Below, piece by piece: positions 32,917 to 42,497 of a stretch of 64,000 nucleotides of DNA. The notes under the pieces are model-generated. The model saw nothing but the letters and a program-made list of their open reading frames with translations. It was not told where the DNA came from and searched no databases. The stretch's first letter is position 1, and each line of letters begins with the position of its first letter. Both the position numbers and the translations under genes were made by a program. Origin of the DNA: Streptomyces guryensis (GTDB taxonomy: Bacteria; Actinomycetota; Actinomycetes; Streptomycetales; Streptomycetaceae); contig NZ_JAJSBI010000002.1 in the NCBI RefSeq assembly GCF_021261325.1, positions 372,001 to 436,000 on the forward strand, in the 5' to 3' direction.

Positions 32917-32964
32917 GTCGTCCGTCTCGTCATCCATGTCGTCATCCGTCTCGTCCTCCGTCTC
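32917..32964. repeat. Four tandem 12-bp repeats in the leader of the second ABC operon
   Basis: GTCGTCCGTCTC, GTCATCCATGTC, GTCATCCGTCTC and GTCCTCCGTCTC follow one another without a gap, ending 21 bp before the start codon of the binding-protein gene. The tract is pyrimidine-rich on the coding strand. The reading frame through it is open into the gene but encodes an unlikely Val/Arg-repeat peptide. Confidence 0.85.
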
Positions 32965-32985
32965 AGCGAAGAGAGTGGGTCGTTC

Positions 32986-34335
32986 ATGCACTCCCAGGCC
33001 GGTGCTCCAGTGAGCCGCCGCCGCTTTGTCGCCCTCTCGGCAGCCGGTGCCGCGGCCGGCGCGGCCTCACTCAGCGGCTGTGCCCTGCAAGTGGCCGGTG
33101 CCGCGACCGGCGGCGGCGAGAGCATCACGATGATGGCCAAGCTCGACGACGTCTCCGCGGACCTGATCAGACAGGCCCAGAAGGAACTGGGCATCAAGAT
33201 CACCGTGGTGCAGGACGACATCACGCGGCTGATCTCCATGCTCACCAGTGGCAACCCGCCGGATCTGGTGCGCGGCGTCGGCGCCCTCGACGCGCCGTAC
33301 TTCGCGGCCCGGGGTGTGGCCGAGAACCTGGACCCGTACTTCGCCAGGTCCACCGTCCTCAAGGTCGACGACCTGGCCCCGGCCAACGACCTGTGGCGTT
33401 ACGACGGCAGGACCCAGGGCAAGGGCCCGCGCTACGGCATGGCGAAGGACTTCTCCCAGGACGCGATGTTCTGGTACAACACCGCACTCTTCGACAAGGC
33501 GGGCGTCGACTACCCCTCCGAGACCGAGCCGATCACGTTCGAGGAGTGGCTGGACAGCGCCAGGCGTCTGGTCCAGCGCAAGAACGGCCAGACCACCGTC
33601 TACGGCGGCAGCTACAACGGTCTGGGTCTCGGCATCCTCTTCACCAACCTGACGGCCGCCGCCGGAGGAAGCCTCTTCAGCGAGGACTTCAGCCGCGTCG
33701 ACTTCACCACCCCCGAGGCCCGCAGGGCCCTGACCTGGTATCTGGACTATGCCAGGACCAAGGTGGGGCCGAGCCTCATCCAGCCCAACCCCGACGCCTG
33801 GGACGGGCCCACCTACGTCGCCGACCGCATGGCCATGTCCGGCGCCGGCTACTGGCTCGGCGGAATGATCAATGCCGAGCCGAAGGTGGCGGAGGTGTCC
33901 CGCCTGGCCCCCGCCCCCGTCTTCCGGGGTGGTCCGCGGCTCAGCTCCTGCCAGGGCGCCACCGGCATGTGGATGCCGAAGAAGGCGCGCGACAAGGATG
34001 CCGCCTGGCGGGTCTTCGAGTGGTTCTTCGGCGAGGCGCCTGCCAAGGCGCGTGCGGAGGGCGGCTGGGGCATCCCGAGCCTGAAGTCGCTCCAGCCGCT
34101 GATGCCGCACAAGGAGGACTACCAGAAGCGCGTGCTCAAGGTGCAGGAGGCCGAGTTGAAGCACTTCTCGGTGACTCCCTTCACCCCCTACATCAAGTGG
34201 GACGCGCTCGAAGCCCTCATCAACCAGGTCATTCCGGCCGCGATGAACGGCCGGATCTCCGTGGACACCCTCGTGGGACGCCTCAACTCGGTCGTCAACG
34301 AGCAGATGAAGCGCGGTAAGGAGCAGGTGGGATGA
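32986..34335 (+). CDS. Sugar ABC transporter substrate-binding lipoprotein (Tat-type)
   Basis: This 449-residue CUT1 binding protein carries a twin-arginine signal (SRRRFVALSAAG) with lipobox LSGC near residue 33, so it is exported folded and lipid-anchored. The mature part has the binding-protein fold, including GMAKDFSQDAMFWYNTALFD near 160 in parts. I start at MHSQAGAPVS because the longer frame upstream runs through a tandem repeat and lacks a signal peptide. It heads an operon of two permeases, a GH28-like enzyme and two alginate-lyase-fold proteins, so it probably binds pectin-derived oligosaccharides. Confidence 0.9.
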   Translation: MHSQAGAPVSRRRFVALSAAGAAAGAASLSGCALQVAGAATGGGESITMMAKLDDVSADLIRQAQKELGIKITVVQDDITRLISMLTSGNPPDLVRGVGALDAPYFAARGVAENLDPYFARSTVLKVDDLAPANDLWRYDGRTQGKGPRYGMAKDFSQDAMFWYNTALFDKAGVDYPSETEPITFEEWLDSARRLVQRKNGQTTVYGGSYNGLGLGILFTNLTAAAGGSLFSEDFSRVDFTTPEARRALTWYLDYARTKVGPSLIQPNPDAWDGPTYVADRMAMSGAGYWLGGMINAEPKVAEVSRLAPAPVFRGGPRLSSCQGATGMWMPKKARDKDAAWRVFEWFFGEAPAKARAEGGWGIPSLKSLQPLMPHKEDYQKRVLKVQEAELKHFSVTPFTPYIKWDALEALINQVIPAAMNGRISVDTLVGRLNSVVNEQMKRGKEQVG

Positions 34336-35330
34336 CAGTCGGCCAGATCTCCGAAACCGCGCAGCGGCCCCGGTCCGCCGCGCGCACCGGCTCCGCCCGT
34401 TCCACGGACCTGCCCCGCGGTTCCATGACGGCACGGCGGCACCGGGCGTTCTACATGTTCACCTCGCCCTGGATCACCGGGTTCCTGCTGCTGACCGTCG
34501 GCCCCATGGCGTACGCGCTGTGGCTGAGCTTCACCACCTTCGACGGCATCTCGCCGCACTGGCGCTACGTCGGGCTCGGCAACTACCGCGAGTTGCTGTC
34601 CGACCCGGTGACCTGGGACGCGCTGAGCCGCGCGGGCGTGTTCGCCATCACCTCCGTACCGCTGTCCATCATCGCGGGACTCGCCCTTGCGGTCCTGGTC
34701 AACCGCCCCATCAAGGCACGCGGGTTGTTCCGCACCCTGCTCTATCTGCCGGCCGTGGTGCCGCCGGTGGGCGCCGGGCTCATCTTCAAGCAGCTCTTCA
34801 ACCGGGACTCGGGTGCCGCCAACGGCGTCCTGCACGTCGTCGGCATCAACGCCGTCGCCTGGCTCGACGACCCGTACGCCCGCTACGTGATCCTGATGGC
34901 GGTGCTGTGGGGCGCCGGAAACGTAATGATCATCTCGCTGGCCGGTCTGCAGGACGTGCCGCGCGAACTCCACGAGGCGGCCCGGATCGACGGTGCGAGT
35001 GCCTGGCGCACCTTCCGCAGCATCACGGTGCCGCTGCTCTCGCCGGTCCTGCTCTTCCAGGCCGTGACCGGGATGATCGCCTCGGTACAGACGATCATGC
35101 CGCTGCTCATCGCGCCCCTGCCGACCCCCGCCGGAGTCACCGCGATCCCGCAGACCAACTACATGTACATGATGCACGTGTTCGCGGAGTACTTCGCGCT
35201 CGGCCGCTACGGCTACGCCTCCGCGCTGCTGTGGGTGCTCTTCGTCCTGATCCTCATCGTGACCGGACTCATCTTCAAGGCCACGTCCGGCGTGGTGTTC
35301 TACAACGTCGATCCGGAGGCGAAGAAGTGA
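34332..35330 (+). CDS. Sugar ABC transporter permease (MalF/UgpA type)
   Basis: The 332-residue membrane protein has about six membrane segments and the EAA loop ELHEAARIDGASAWRTFRS near residue 216. About 38 polar residues precede the first membrane segment (FYMFTSPWITGFLLLTVGP). The start overlaps the stop of the binding-protein gene as ATGA, and its own stop overlaps the next permease start, giving tight coupling. It forms the CUT1 importer with its neighbours; the ATPase is presumably MsiK encoded elsewhere. Confidence 0.92.
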   Translation: MTVGQISETAQRPRSAARTGSARSTDLPRGSMTARRHRAFYMFTSPWITGFLLLTVGPMAYALWLSFTTFDGISPHWRYVGLGNYRELLSDPVTWDALSRAGVFAITSVPLSIIAGLALAVLVNRPIKARGLFRTLLYLPAVVPPVGAGLIFKQLFNRDSGAANGVLHVVGINAVAWLDDPYARYVILMAVLWGAGNVMIISLAGLQDVPRELHEAARIDGASAWRTFRSITVPLLSPVLLFQAVTGMIASVQTIMPLLIAPLPTPAGVTAIPQTNYMYMMHVFAEYFALGRYGYASALLWVLFVLILIVTGLIFKATSGVVFYNVDPEAKK

Positions 35331-36217
35331 CCGCCACCACCGTGACCCCGAAGGCGCCCGACGCCGTGACGCCGAAGACACCCGACCCCGCGGTCCGGGT
35401 GCGTGCGTCCCGCCTGGTCCTCTACACGGTCCTCGTCGTGATCACCGGCCTGATGCTGGGCCCCTTCGGCTGGCTGATCATCACCGGCCTGAAGACCACA
35501 CCCGAACTGGCGGCCTCCCCGGTGCACTGGCTGCCCGACAGGATCCAGTGGCACAACTTCGCCGACGCGTTCACCAACATCGACTTCCTCGGCTACGCCC
35601 GCAACTCCCTGGTCATCTCGCTGATCTACGCCACCCTGGTCACCCTCAGCTCGGCCTGGGTCGGCTTCGGATTCGCCCGCCTCAACGCCCCCGGGAAGAA
35701 GCTCCTGTTCGGAGTGCTGCTCGGCTCGATGATGCTGCCGCAGATGATCACCCTTTTCCCGACCTACCTCATCTTCGCGAAGCTCGGCATGGTCGACACC
35801 TACTGGCCCTGGGTGCTGTGGGGGCTGGCGGCCGCCCCGTACCTGGTCTTCCTGTTCCGGCAGTTCTTCGCCGGGATGCCGCGGGAGCTGGAGGAGGCCG
35901 CCATCGTCGACGGCTGCGGCTACGGCGGGATCTTCTGGCGGATCTTCCTGCCGCAGTCCTGGCCGGTGCTGGCCGCGAGCTTCGTGATCGCCTTCACCTG
36001 GAGCTGGGGCGACTTCATCGCCCCCATGCTGCTCCTGTCCAGCGACCGCACCACGCTCTCCGTCGCCCTCATGACCTCGTACGTCACGCCCGGCGGACTG
36101 CCCGTGAACAACCTGCTGGCCGCGGGCTCGGTGATGTACGTGGTCCCGATCCTGCTGATCTTCCTCGTCGCCCAGCGCGGTTTCGTGACCGGGATGTCCA
36201 CGACCGGCCTCAAGTGA
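35327..36217 (+). CDS. Carbohydrate ABC transporter permease (MalG type)
   Basis: This 296-residue permease has about six membrane segments and the EAA loop ELEEAAIVDGCGYGGIFWR near residue 188. The GTG start overlaps the previous stop (GTGA). The N-terminus is Thr/Pro-rich (VTPKAPDAVTPKTPDP), a short internal duplication of a TPK(A/T)PD unit. It completes the second sugar importer of the island. Confidence 0.91.
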   Translation: MTATTVTPKAPDAVTPKTPDPAVRVRASRLVLYTVLVVITGLMLGPFGWLIITGLKTTPELAASPVHWLPDRIQWHNFADAFTNIDFLGYARNSLVISLIYATLVTLSSAWVGFGFARLNAPGKKLLFGVLLGSMMLPQMITLFPTYLIFAKLGMVDTYWPWVLWGLAAAPYLVFLFRQFFAGMPRELEEAAIVDGCGYGGIFWRIFLPQSWPVLAASFVIAFTWSWGDFIAPMLLLSSDRTTLSVALMTSYVTPGGLPVNNLLAAGSVMYVVPILLIFLVAQRGFVTGMSTTGLK

Positions 36218-36255
36218 CGTCCCTCCCCGACCTGTTCCGCTGCAAGGAGTCGCAC

Positions 36256-37785
36256 ATGAACACGCCCCTTTCCCGTCGCACCGCGCTCCAATCGGCCGGT
36301 GCCACCGTCCTCGCCGCCGGCCTCACCACCCTGACGGCCACCGCGGCCCGTGCCGACGGTGCGAGCGGCAACTCCGCGCCGAAGCTGGTCACTTATCCCC
36401 GCCCGGCCACCATGCCGACCAACACCAGCTTCAAGGCGCGGGTGCGCACCGCTCCCGACGGCGAGTGGCAGACGCTCGACATCTACCGGCCGCAGCTGGA
36501 GGAGATCAACGCCACCACCGGCTCCGGCAAGGTCTACAACACCTCGATGGTGTACTTCGACTTCCAGGGCTCCGTCGAGATCGAGGTGACGTACCTCAAG
36601 GGCGGCACCACCAAGGCGCGGGTGAGACCGGACTCGCTCGGTATCAAGCCCGAACTCGGCGGTGACACGCTGGTGTTCACGCTCGACGAGCCGAAGGACC
36701 TCGTCGTCCAGATCAACGACGAGATCTTCGACTGTCTGCACGTCATCACCAACCACATATGCCCCGACCCGCCCTCGGCGGACGACCCGGACGTCATCTA
36801 CTTCGGCCCCGGCGTGCACACCGTCACCGGCAACGTCCTCACCGTCCCCAGCGGCAAGACCGTCTACCTCGCGGGCGGCGCCGTCCTCCAGGCGCAGGTG
36901 TTCTTCAAGAACGTGGAGAAGGCGGCGCTCACGGGGCACGGCATGATCAACGGCGGCGCGGGCGCGATCCTCTGCGAGGGCAGCAAGAACATCCGCGTCG
37001 AGGACGTCATCATCATGAACCCGAACGGCTACGCGGGCACGTTCGGCATGAGCGAGAACGTCCACGTCAAGAAGGCGCGTTCGTTCAGCTCGAAGGGCAA
37101 TGGAGACGGTTTCGACGTCTTCTCCTCGACCGGGATCGTCTTCGACGGCTGCTTCATGCGCAACTCCGACGACTGCTTCGCCATCTACTGCCACCGCTGG
37201 GACTACTACGGCGACACCCGCGACATCACCATCCAGAACTGCACCCTGTGGGCCGACGTCGCGCACCCGATCAACGTCGGCACGCACGGCAACACCGACA
37301 ACCCCGAGACACTCGAGAACCTGGTCATCAGGAACATCGACGTGCTCGACCACCGCGAGCCCCAGATGAACTACCAGGGCTGTATCGCCCTCAACCCCGG
37401 TGACTCCAACCTCATCAAGAACGTGCGGATCGAGGACGTGCGCATCGAGGACTTCCGCTGGGGCCAGGTCATCTACATGAAGGTGATGTTCAACCCGAAG
37501 TACAACACCTCGGTCGGCCGCGGCATCCAGGACGTCTACGTCAAGAACCTCAGCTATACCGGCACCCGCGCCGAGCCGTCGCTCTTCCTGGGCTACGATG
37601 CCGGACACGCCATCGACAACGTCACCTTCGAGAACCTGGTGATCAACGGCCTGGTCGTCGCCGACTCGATGAAGAAGCCGGCCTGGTACTACACCACCGA
37701 CGAGATCCAGTGGTTCTACAACGAGCACGTGACGAACCTGAAGTTCCTCACGACCGCCGAGGCCGAGGCGGCCGCCGCGTCATGA
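36256..37785 (+). CDS. Secreted right-handed beta-helix glycosidase, GH28/GH49-like (pectinase family)
   Basis: The 509-residue protein has a signal peptide (MNTPLSRRTALQSAGATV onward, Tat-like) and an N-terminal beta-sandwich (about 45-160) before a parallel beta-helix. Motifs resemble clan GH-N: GNGDGFDVF near residue 281, NSDDCFAIY near 301 and NVGTHGN near 336, parallel to NTDG, G/QDD and GHG of polygalacturonases. Catalytic Asp residues are likely in DGFD and SDDC. A role in cutting pectin or rhamnogalacturonan fits the locus, but GH49-type dextranase activity cannot be excluded. AAGGAGTCGCAC precedes the start; the stop overlaps the next gene. Confidence 0.8.
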   Translation: MNTPLSRRTALQSAGATVLAAGLTTLTATAARADGASGNSAPKLVTYPRPATMPTNTSFKARVRTAPDGEWQTLDIYRPQLEEINATTGSGKVYNTSMVYFDFQGSVEIEVTYLKGGTTKARVRPDSLGIKPELGGDTLVFTLDEPKDLVVQINDEIFDCLHVITNHICPDPPSADDPDVIYFGPGVHTVTGNVLTVPSGKTVYLAGGAVLQAQVFFKNVEKAALTGHGMINGGAGAILCEGSKNIRVEDVIIMNPNGYAGTFGMSENVHVKKARSFSSKGNGDGFDVFSSTGIVFDGCFMRNSDDCFAIYCHRWDYYGDTRDITIQNCTLWADVAHPINVGTHGNTDNPETLENLVIRNIDVLDHREPQMNYQGCIALNPGDSNLIKNVRIEDVRIEDFRWGQVIYMKVMFNPKYNTSVGRGIQDVYVKNLSYTGTRAEPSLFLGYDAGHAIDNVTFENLVINGLVVADSMKKPAWYYTTDEIQWFYNEHVTNLKFLTTAEAEAAAAS

Positions 37786-40700
37786 TCACTCCCGCGACCA
37801 GCCGCCGGAACTTTCTCGGCGGCGCGGCGGCCCTGCTGCTGGCATCGGGCACGAGCGGACTGCTCGTTCCCGGCGTCGCCCGGGCCGCCGCCCAGAACGA
37901 CACCGGCACAAGGACCTTCACCCACCCCGGCCTGCTGCACACCACCGACGACCTGGCCCGGATGAAATCCGCCGTCGCCGCCAAGCAATCCCCCGTCTAC
38001 GACGGCTACCTGGCGTTCGCGGCGCACGCACGCTCCTCGGCCTCGTACACCGTCCAGAACACGGGCCAGATCACCTCCTGGGGCCGCGGTCCCACCAACT
38101 TCCAGAACCAGGCCGTCGCCGACTCGGCCGCCGCCTACCAGAACGCCCTCATGTGGGCCGTCACCGGCAACCGGGCCAACGCCGACAAGGCCCGCGACAT
38201 CCTGGGCGCCTGGTCGGCGTCCCTCACGGCGATCACCGGCGCGGACGGTCCGCTCGGCGCCGGGCTCCAGGCCTTCAAGTTCGTCAACGCGGCCGAGCTC
38301 CTGCGCCACACCGGCTACGACGGCTGGTCCGACGCGGACATCGCCCGCTGCGAACGCTCCTTCCTCGACGTCTGGTATCCGGCCGTGTCCGGCTACATGC
38401 TCTACGCCAACGGCAACTGGGACCTGACCGCCTTGCAGACCATCCTCGCCATCGGCGTGTTCTGCGAGGAGCCCGTGCTCTTCGAGGACGCCCTGCGCTT
38501 CGCCGCGGCCGGGGCGGGCAACGGCAGCATCCCGCACCGCATCGTCACCGACGCCGGCCAGGGCCAGGAGGCCGGCCGCGACCAGGGCCACGAACAGCTC
38601 GCCGTCGGTCTGACCGGCGACATCGCCCAGGTCGCCTGGAACCAGGGCATCGACCTCTGGGGCTTCGAGGACAACCGCATCCTCGCCGACTTCGAGTACG
38701 CCGCCCGCTACAACCTCGGCGGCGACGTGCCCTTCGCCCCCGACCTCGACCGCACCGGCAAGTACATCAAGAAGACGGTCTCCGCGACCGCCCGCGGCAA
38801 CCTGCCGCCGATCTACGAGATGGCGTACGCCCACTACGCCGGCGTCCGGGGCCTCGACACCCCGTACACCAAGGCCGCCGTCTTCCGCGGCTCCGGCGGC
38901 GCCCGCGTCGTCGAGGGCAGCAACGACGACCTGCCCAGCTGGGGCACCTTCGCCTACGCGGGCGCTGCGGCCACTGCGGCGACGGTGCCGACGGCTCCGG
39001 CCGGTGTGACCGCGGTCGGCGACGGCAGGTCCGTCACCGTGAGCTGGCTGCCGTCCGCGGGGGCGAGCACATACGGCGTCCGCCGCGCGACCAAGCCCGA
39101 GGGCCCGTACGAGGAGATCGCCACGGGCCTCGACAAGCCGATGTACAGCGACACCGGCGCCCGCCCGGGACGGACGTACCACTACAGGGTCATCGCCGCC
39201 AACTTCCAAGGAAGCAGCGGCAATTCACGCACTGCTTGCGCAGTCGCCGGCCTTCCTTCCCCCTGGTCCACCCAGGACCTCGGCGATGTGAAGATCCCCG
39301 GTGCGGCTGCCTTCGACGGTGAGCGCTTCGTGCTGGAGGCGAGCGGCACCGCCGACACCTACCGTTTCGCGCACCTGCCGCTGCCCGGTGACGGCATGGT
39401 CACCGCACGGATCGTCTGGCCGCTCAGCTCGCAGTACTCCAAGATCGGCGTCACCCTGCGCGACTCGCTCGACGCGGACGCGGCGCATGCCGCCATATTG
39501 ATCCAGGGGCTGCCACTGCACACCTGGAGCGGTGTGTGGAGCGTACGGCCGTCGGCGGGAGCGGACATCTCCGCCACCGGCAGCACACCCGTGCCCCCCA
39601 CCCAGCAGGACGCCATCACCACCAACGCGGCCTTCCCGATCTCCAGCCTCGGCACCCTCCCCGAGTCCGCGACCCCGCTGGAGGCCCCGTACGTCGAGGG
39701 CGCGGGCGACGGCTACCGGCTGCGGAAGCCGTACTGGGTGCGGGTGACGCGCAGGGGCCGCCGATGCACCGGTGCGATCTCCCCGGACGGCATCCGCTGG
39801 ACCGAAGTAGGCACCACCGAGGTGGAGTTGGGGCACACCGCGTACGCCGGTCTCGTCCTCACCTCCTGCCTCGGCGTCGACGAGGAGTACGCCGAGACCG
39901 GCACCGGAGCCTTCGACAACGTCACCGTCACCTCGGCCTCGGGCGAGGTGTGGTCGGTGTCCCGCCCGGCCGGCGCCGCCACCGGCCTCACGGCGACGGC
40001 CGGCGCGGACGCCGTGGAGCTGGCCTGGACCGACCCGGACCTCTCCGCCCGCTACAAGGTGCTGCGCTCCACCGCCGCCGACGGCCCGTACCAGGCCATC
40101 GCCACCGGCATCGGCCCCGTCGGCTTCGGCGCCCGCATCCAGTACGCCGACGCCACCGGCACGCCCGGCACGACGTACCACTACGTCGTCGCGAAGACCA
40201 ACGCCGGTGGCCGGGGCCCGCTCTCGGAGCCGGCGGCGGCCCCCATGCCGGTCCCGGTCACGCCCCAACTCATCTCCTCCACAACGGTGTTCGCGAACAA
40301 GGGCGTCCCCTTCCGGCACCTCCTGCGGGCCTCGCACGAGCCCACGCGCTTCACCGCGGACGGCCTCCCCGACGGCCTGCGCGTCGACCGACGCACCGGT
40401 CTGGTCTGCGGAACCCCCAACGGGACCGGCGAGTTCACGATCACCACCACCGCGGGCAACGCCGCCGGCGACGGCACCGCCCCCCTCGCCCTCACGGTCG
40501 GCACACCCCCACCCGGCCCGTGGACCTACGGCGACCTCGGCGACGTGATCCTCGACGACCGTGCCTACGGGACGTTCGGCGTGGTCGCGATCCGCACGCC
40601 GGGCAGCACCTCGTACGACGGCGGGACCTTCACGGTCCGCGGCGCGGGCGTCGACCTGACCGTCAACAACCAGGGAATGACAGGGCAGTTCGTACGACAG

Positions 40701-41117
40701 CCCGTCACCGGCGACTGCACTCTCACCGCCCGGCTGGCCTCCCGCAGCGGAGCCACCGCCGACCGGGTGGGCCTGCTGATGGCCAAGTCGCTGTCACCGT
40801 TCGACCAGGCCGCCGGAGTGATCGTCACCGGCGGCACCTCCGCGCAGCTGATGCTGCGAAAGACCGTGGCCGGTGCCTCCGCGTTCTCCGGCACCGCGAC
40901 CGTGCAACTGCCCGTGCTGCTGCGGCTGAAGCGCGCCGGGACCGCCTTCGCCGCAGCGGTTTCCACCGATGACGGCGCCACCTGGACCGCCCTCGCCTCC
41001 GGCGAGATCCCCGGCTTCGGCGACGCCCCCTTCCACGTGGGCCTGGTGGTCTGCTCGCGCAGCCCCCTGACCCTCGGCACCTCCCAGTTCGAAGAGGTGA
41101 GCGTCACCCCCGACTGA
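37782..41117 (+). CDS. Secreted multidomain alginate-lyase-fold protein with fibronectin and lectin-like modules
   Basis: This is a 1,111-residue Tat-exported protein (TSRRNFLGGAAALLL). Residues about 45-400 form an alpha/alpha-toroid related to alginate lyases (PF05426): NGNWDLTALQTILAIGVF and GRDQGHEQLAVG carry the Asn/Trp and the catalytic-type Arg/His. Modules follow: FN3 (about 405-490), a concanavalin-like/DUF1349-type domain (about 500-730), a second FN3 (about 735-815), an Ig-like putative domain (about 825-905) and another lectin-like domain (about 910-1111). The real substrate is unlikely to be alginate in this pectin locus; an acidic plant polymer is the better guess. A paralogous single-domain gene follows. 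Confidence 0.82.
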   Translation: MITPATSRRNFLGGAAALLLASGTSGLLVPGVARAAAQNDTGTRTFTHPGLLHTTDDLARMKSAVAAKQSPVYDGYLAFAAHARSSASYTVQNTGQITSWGRGPTNFQNQAVADSAAAYQNALMWAVTGNRANADKARDILGAWSASLTAITGADGPLGAGLQAFKFVNAAELLRHTGYDGWSDADIARCERSFLDVWYPAVSGYMLYANGNWDLTALQTILAIGVFCEEPVLFEDALRFAAAGAGNGSIPHRIVTDAGQGQEAGRDQGHEQLAVGLTGDIAQVAWNQGIDLWGFEDNRILADFEYAARYNLGGDVPFAPDLDRTGKYIKKTVSATARGNLPPIYEMAYAHYAGVRGLDTPYTKAAVFRGSGGARVVEGSNDDLPSWGTFAYAGAAATAATVPTAPAGVTAVGDGRSVTVSWLPSAGASTYGVRRATKPEGPYEEIATGLDKPMYSDTGARPGRTYHYRVIAANFQGSSGNSRTACAVAGLPSPWSTQDLGDVKIPGAAAFDGERFVLEASGTADTYRFAHLPLPGDGMVTARIVWPLSSQYSKIGVTLRDSLDADAAHAAILIQGLPLHTWSGVWSVRPSAGADISATGSTPVPPTQQDAITTNAAFPISSLGTLPESATPLEAPYVEGAGDGYRLRKPYWVRVTRRGRRCTGAISPDGIRWTEVGTTEVELGHTAYAGLVLTSCLGVDEEYAETGTGAFDNVTVTSASGEVWSVSRPAGAATGLTATAGADAVELAWTDPDLSARYKVLRSTAADGPYQAIATGIGPVGFGARIQYADATGTPGTTYHYVVAKTNAGGRGPLSEPAAAPMPVPVTPQLISSTTVFANKGVPFRHLLRASHEPTRFTADGLPDGLRVDRRTGLVCGTPNGTGEFTITTTAGNAAGDGTAPLALTVGTPPPGPWTYGDLGDVILDDRAYGTFGVVAIRTPGSTSYDGGTFTVRGAGVDLTVNNQGMTGQFVRQPVTGDCTLTARLASRSGATADRVGLLMAKSLSPFDQAAGVIVTGGTSAQLMLRKTVAGASAFSGTATVQLPVLLRLKRAGTAFAAAVSTDDGATWTALASGEIPGFGDAPFHVGLVVCSRSPLTLGTSQFEEVSVTPD

Positions 41118-41144
41118 TCCCCCCACGGATTGGAGTCGCAGAAG

Positions 41145-42404
41145 ATGAGCCGCATTTCCCCCCACCGAAGCCCTGAAGAGGGCGAGTTGAGCCGCCGCGG
41201 TCTGCTGAGCACCGCGGGCGGTCTCACCGCCGCACTCGCCCTCGGGGGCTCCGCCGCCGCCCTGGCGGGCACCACCGCCAGCGCGGCCCCCTCGACCTTC
41301 ACCCACCCCGGCATGCTCCACAACGCCGGCGACATCAACCGCGCCAAGGTCAAGGTCGCCGCGAAGGCCGACCCCTGGCTGTCCGGCTGGAACAGGCTGA
41401 CCGCCAACTCCCACTCGCAGTCCACCTGGACGCCCAACCCGCAGGCCACCATCATCCGCGGTGGCACGGGTGAGAACTACGGGATCCTCTACAACGACAT
41501 CGCCGCCGCCTACCAGAACGCCCTGCGCTGGGCGGTGGGCGGCACGACCGCCAACGGTGACACCGCCGTCAAGATCCTCAACGCCTGGTCGTCCAAACTG
41601 ACCACCCTCACCGGCAACGCCGACCGGTTCCTCGCCGCCGGCATCTACGGCTGGGAGTTCTGCCAGGCCGCCGAACTCATGCGCGGCTACGCCGGCTTCG
41701 ACCTCGCCGCCTTCAAGAAGATGATGGTCAACGTCTTCTACCCGCTCAACAACCAGTTCCTCACCCAGCACAACGGCGCCTGCATCACCAACTACTGGGC
41801 CAACTGGGACCTGTGCAACATGGCCTCGATCATGGCCATCGGGATCCTCACCGACAACGCGGCCAAGTACGACCAGGCGGTCACCTACTTCAAGTCCGGC
41901 GCCGGCAACGGCTCCATCGCGCACGCGGTCCCGTACCTGTACACCGACTCCGACGGCTACGCCCTCGGCCAGTGGCAGGAGTCCGGCCGCGACCAGGGCC
42001 ACACCCTCATGGGCATGGGCCAGATGGGCGTGATCTGCGAGATGGCCTGGAACCAGGGCGACGACCTGTACTCGTACGACAGCCGCCGCTTCATGAAGGC
42101 AGCCCAGTACGTCGCCAAGTACAACATCGGCCAGAACGTCCCCTACACCACCTACACCTGGGGCACCGGCACCAACTGCAGCCAGCAGTCGCAGACGGTG
42201 ATCAGCTCCGGGTCCCGCGGCCAGATCCGTCCGGTGTGGGCCATGCTCCACTTCCACTACAACCGGCGCCTGCTCCTCGACGACAAGTACATCTCGGCCA
42301 TGTACTACAACCTCGTCGCCCCCGAAGGCGGAGGAGGTGACTACGGCTCCACCAGCGGCGGCTACGACCAGCTCGGCTTCGGCACCCTGATGTACGCCAA
42401 GTAG
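41145..42404 (+). CDS. Secreted alginate-lyase-family protein, single domain
   Basis: This 419-residue secreted protein has a signal sequence (ELSRRGLLSTAGGLTAALAL, Tat-like) and one alpha/alpha-toroid domain. It aligns by eye with the first domain of the preceding 1,111-residue protein: FTHPGMLHNAGDINRAKVKV versus FTHPGLLHTTDDLARMKSAV, NYWANWDLCNMASIMAIGI versus NGNWDLTALQTILAIGV, and both GRDQGH. The two are tandem paralogues with 27 bp between them. TGGAGTCGCAGAAG precedes the ATG. Activity on an acidic polysaccharide is likely; the polymer is unknown. Confidence 0.83.
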   Translation: MSRISPHRSPEEGELSRRGLLSTAGGLTAALALGGSAAALAGTTASAAPSTFTHPGMLHNAGDINRAKVKVAAKADPWLSGWNRLTANSHSQSTWTPNPQATIIRGGTGENYGILYNDIAAAYQNALRWAVGGTTANGDTAVKILNAWSSKLTTLTGNADRFLAAGIYGWEFCQAAELMRGYAGFDLAAFKKMMVNVFYPLNNQFLTQHNGACITNYWANWDLCNMASIMAIGILTDNAAKYDQAVTYFKSGAGNGSIAHAVPYLYTDSDGYALGQWQESGRDQGHTLMGMGQMGVICEMAWNQGDDLYSYDSRRFMKAAQYVAKYNIGQNVPYTTYTWGTGTNCSQQSQTVISSGSRGQIRPVWAMLHFHYNRRLLLDDKYISAMYYNLVAPEGGGGDYGSTSGGYDQLGFGTLMYAK

Positions 42405-42419
42405 CCGCCGAATCGCGCT

Positions 42420-42470
42420 CTGCACCGGAATACCGGGGCGATCTGTGGTGCTCTGTTGTTACCGGTGCAG
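42420..42470. promoter_or_regulatory. Spaced inverted repeat upstream of the carboxylesterase
   Basis: CTGCACCGG and CCGGTGCAG are perfect 9-bp arms 33 bp apart. They start 16 bp after the lyase stop and end 27 bp before the esterase start. Either a stem-loop reducing read-through or an operator pair; ACCGGT within one arm resembles the CG-centred sites elsewhere in the island. Confidence 0.35.
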
Positions 42471-42497
42471 TGGCGCGGTGAGGAGGCTGGTGGTCGT

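Noticed and set aside
32791..32985. N-terminal extension of the second sugar-binding protein.
   Set aside because: The extension encodes a Val/Arg repeat from a 12-bp tandem repeat and hides the Tat lipoprotein signal; the ATG at 32,986 gives a normal export signal.
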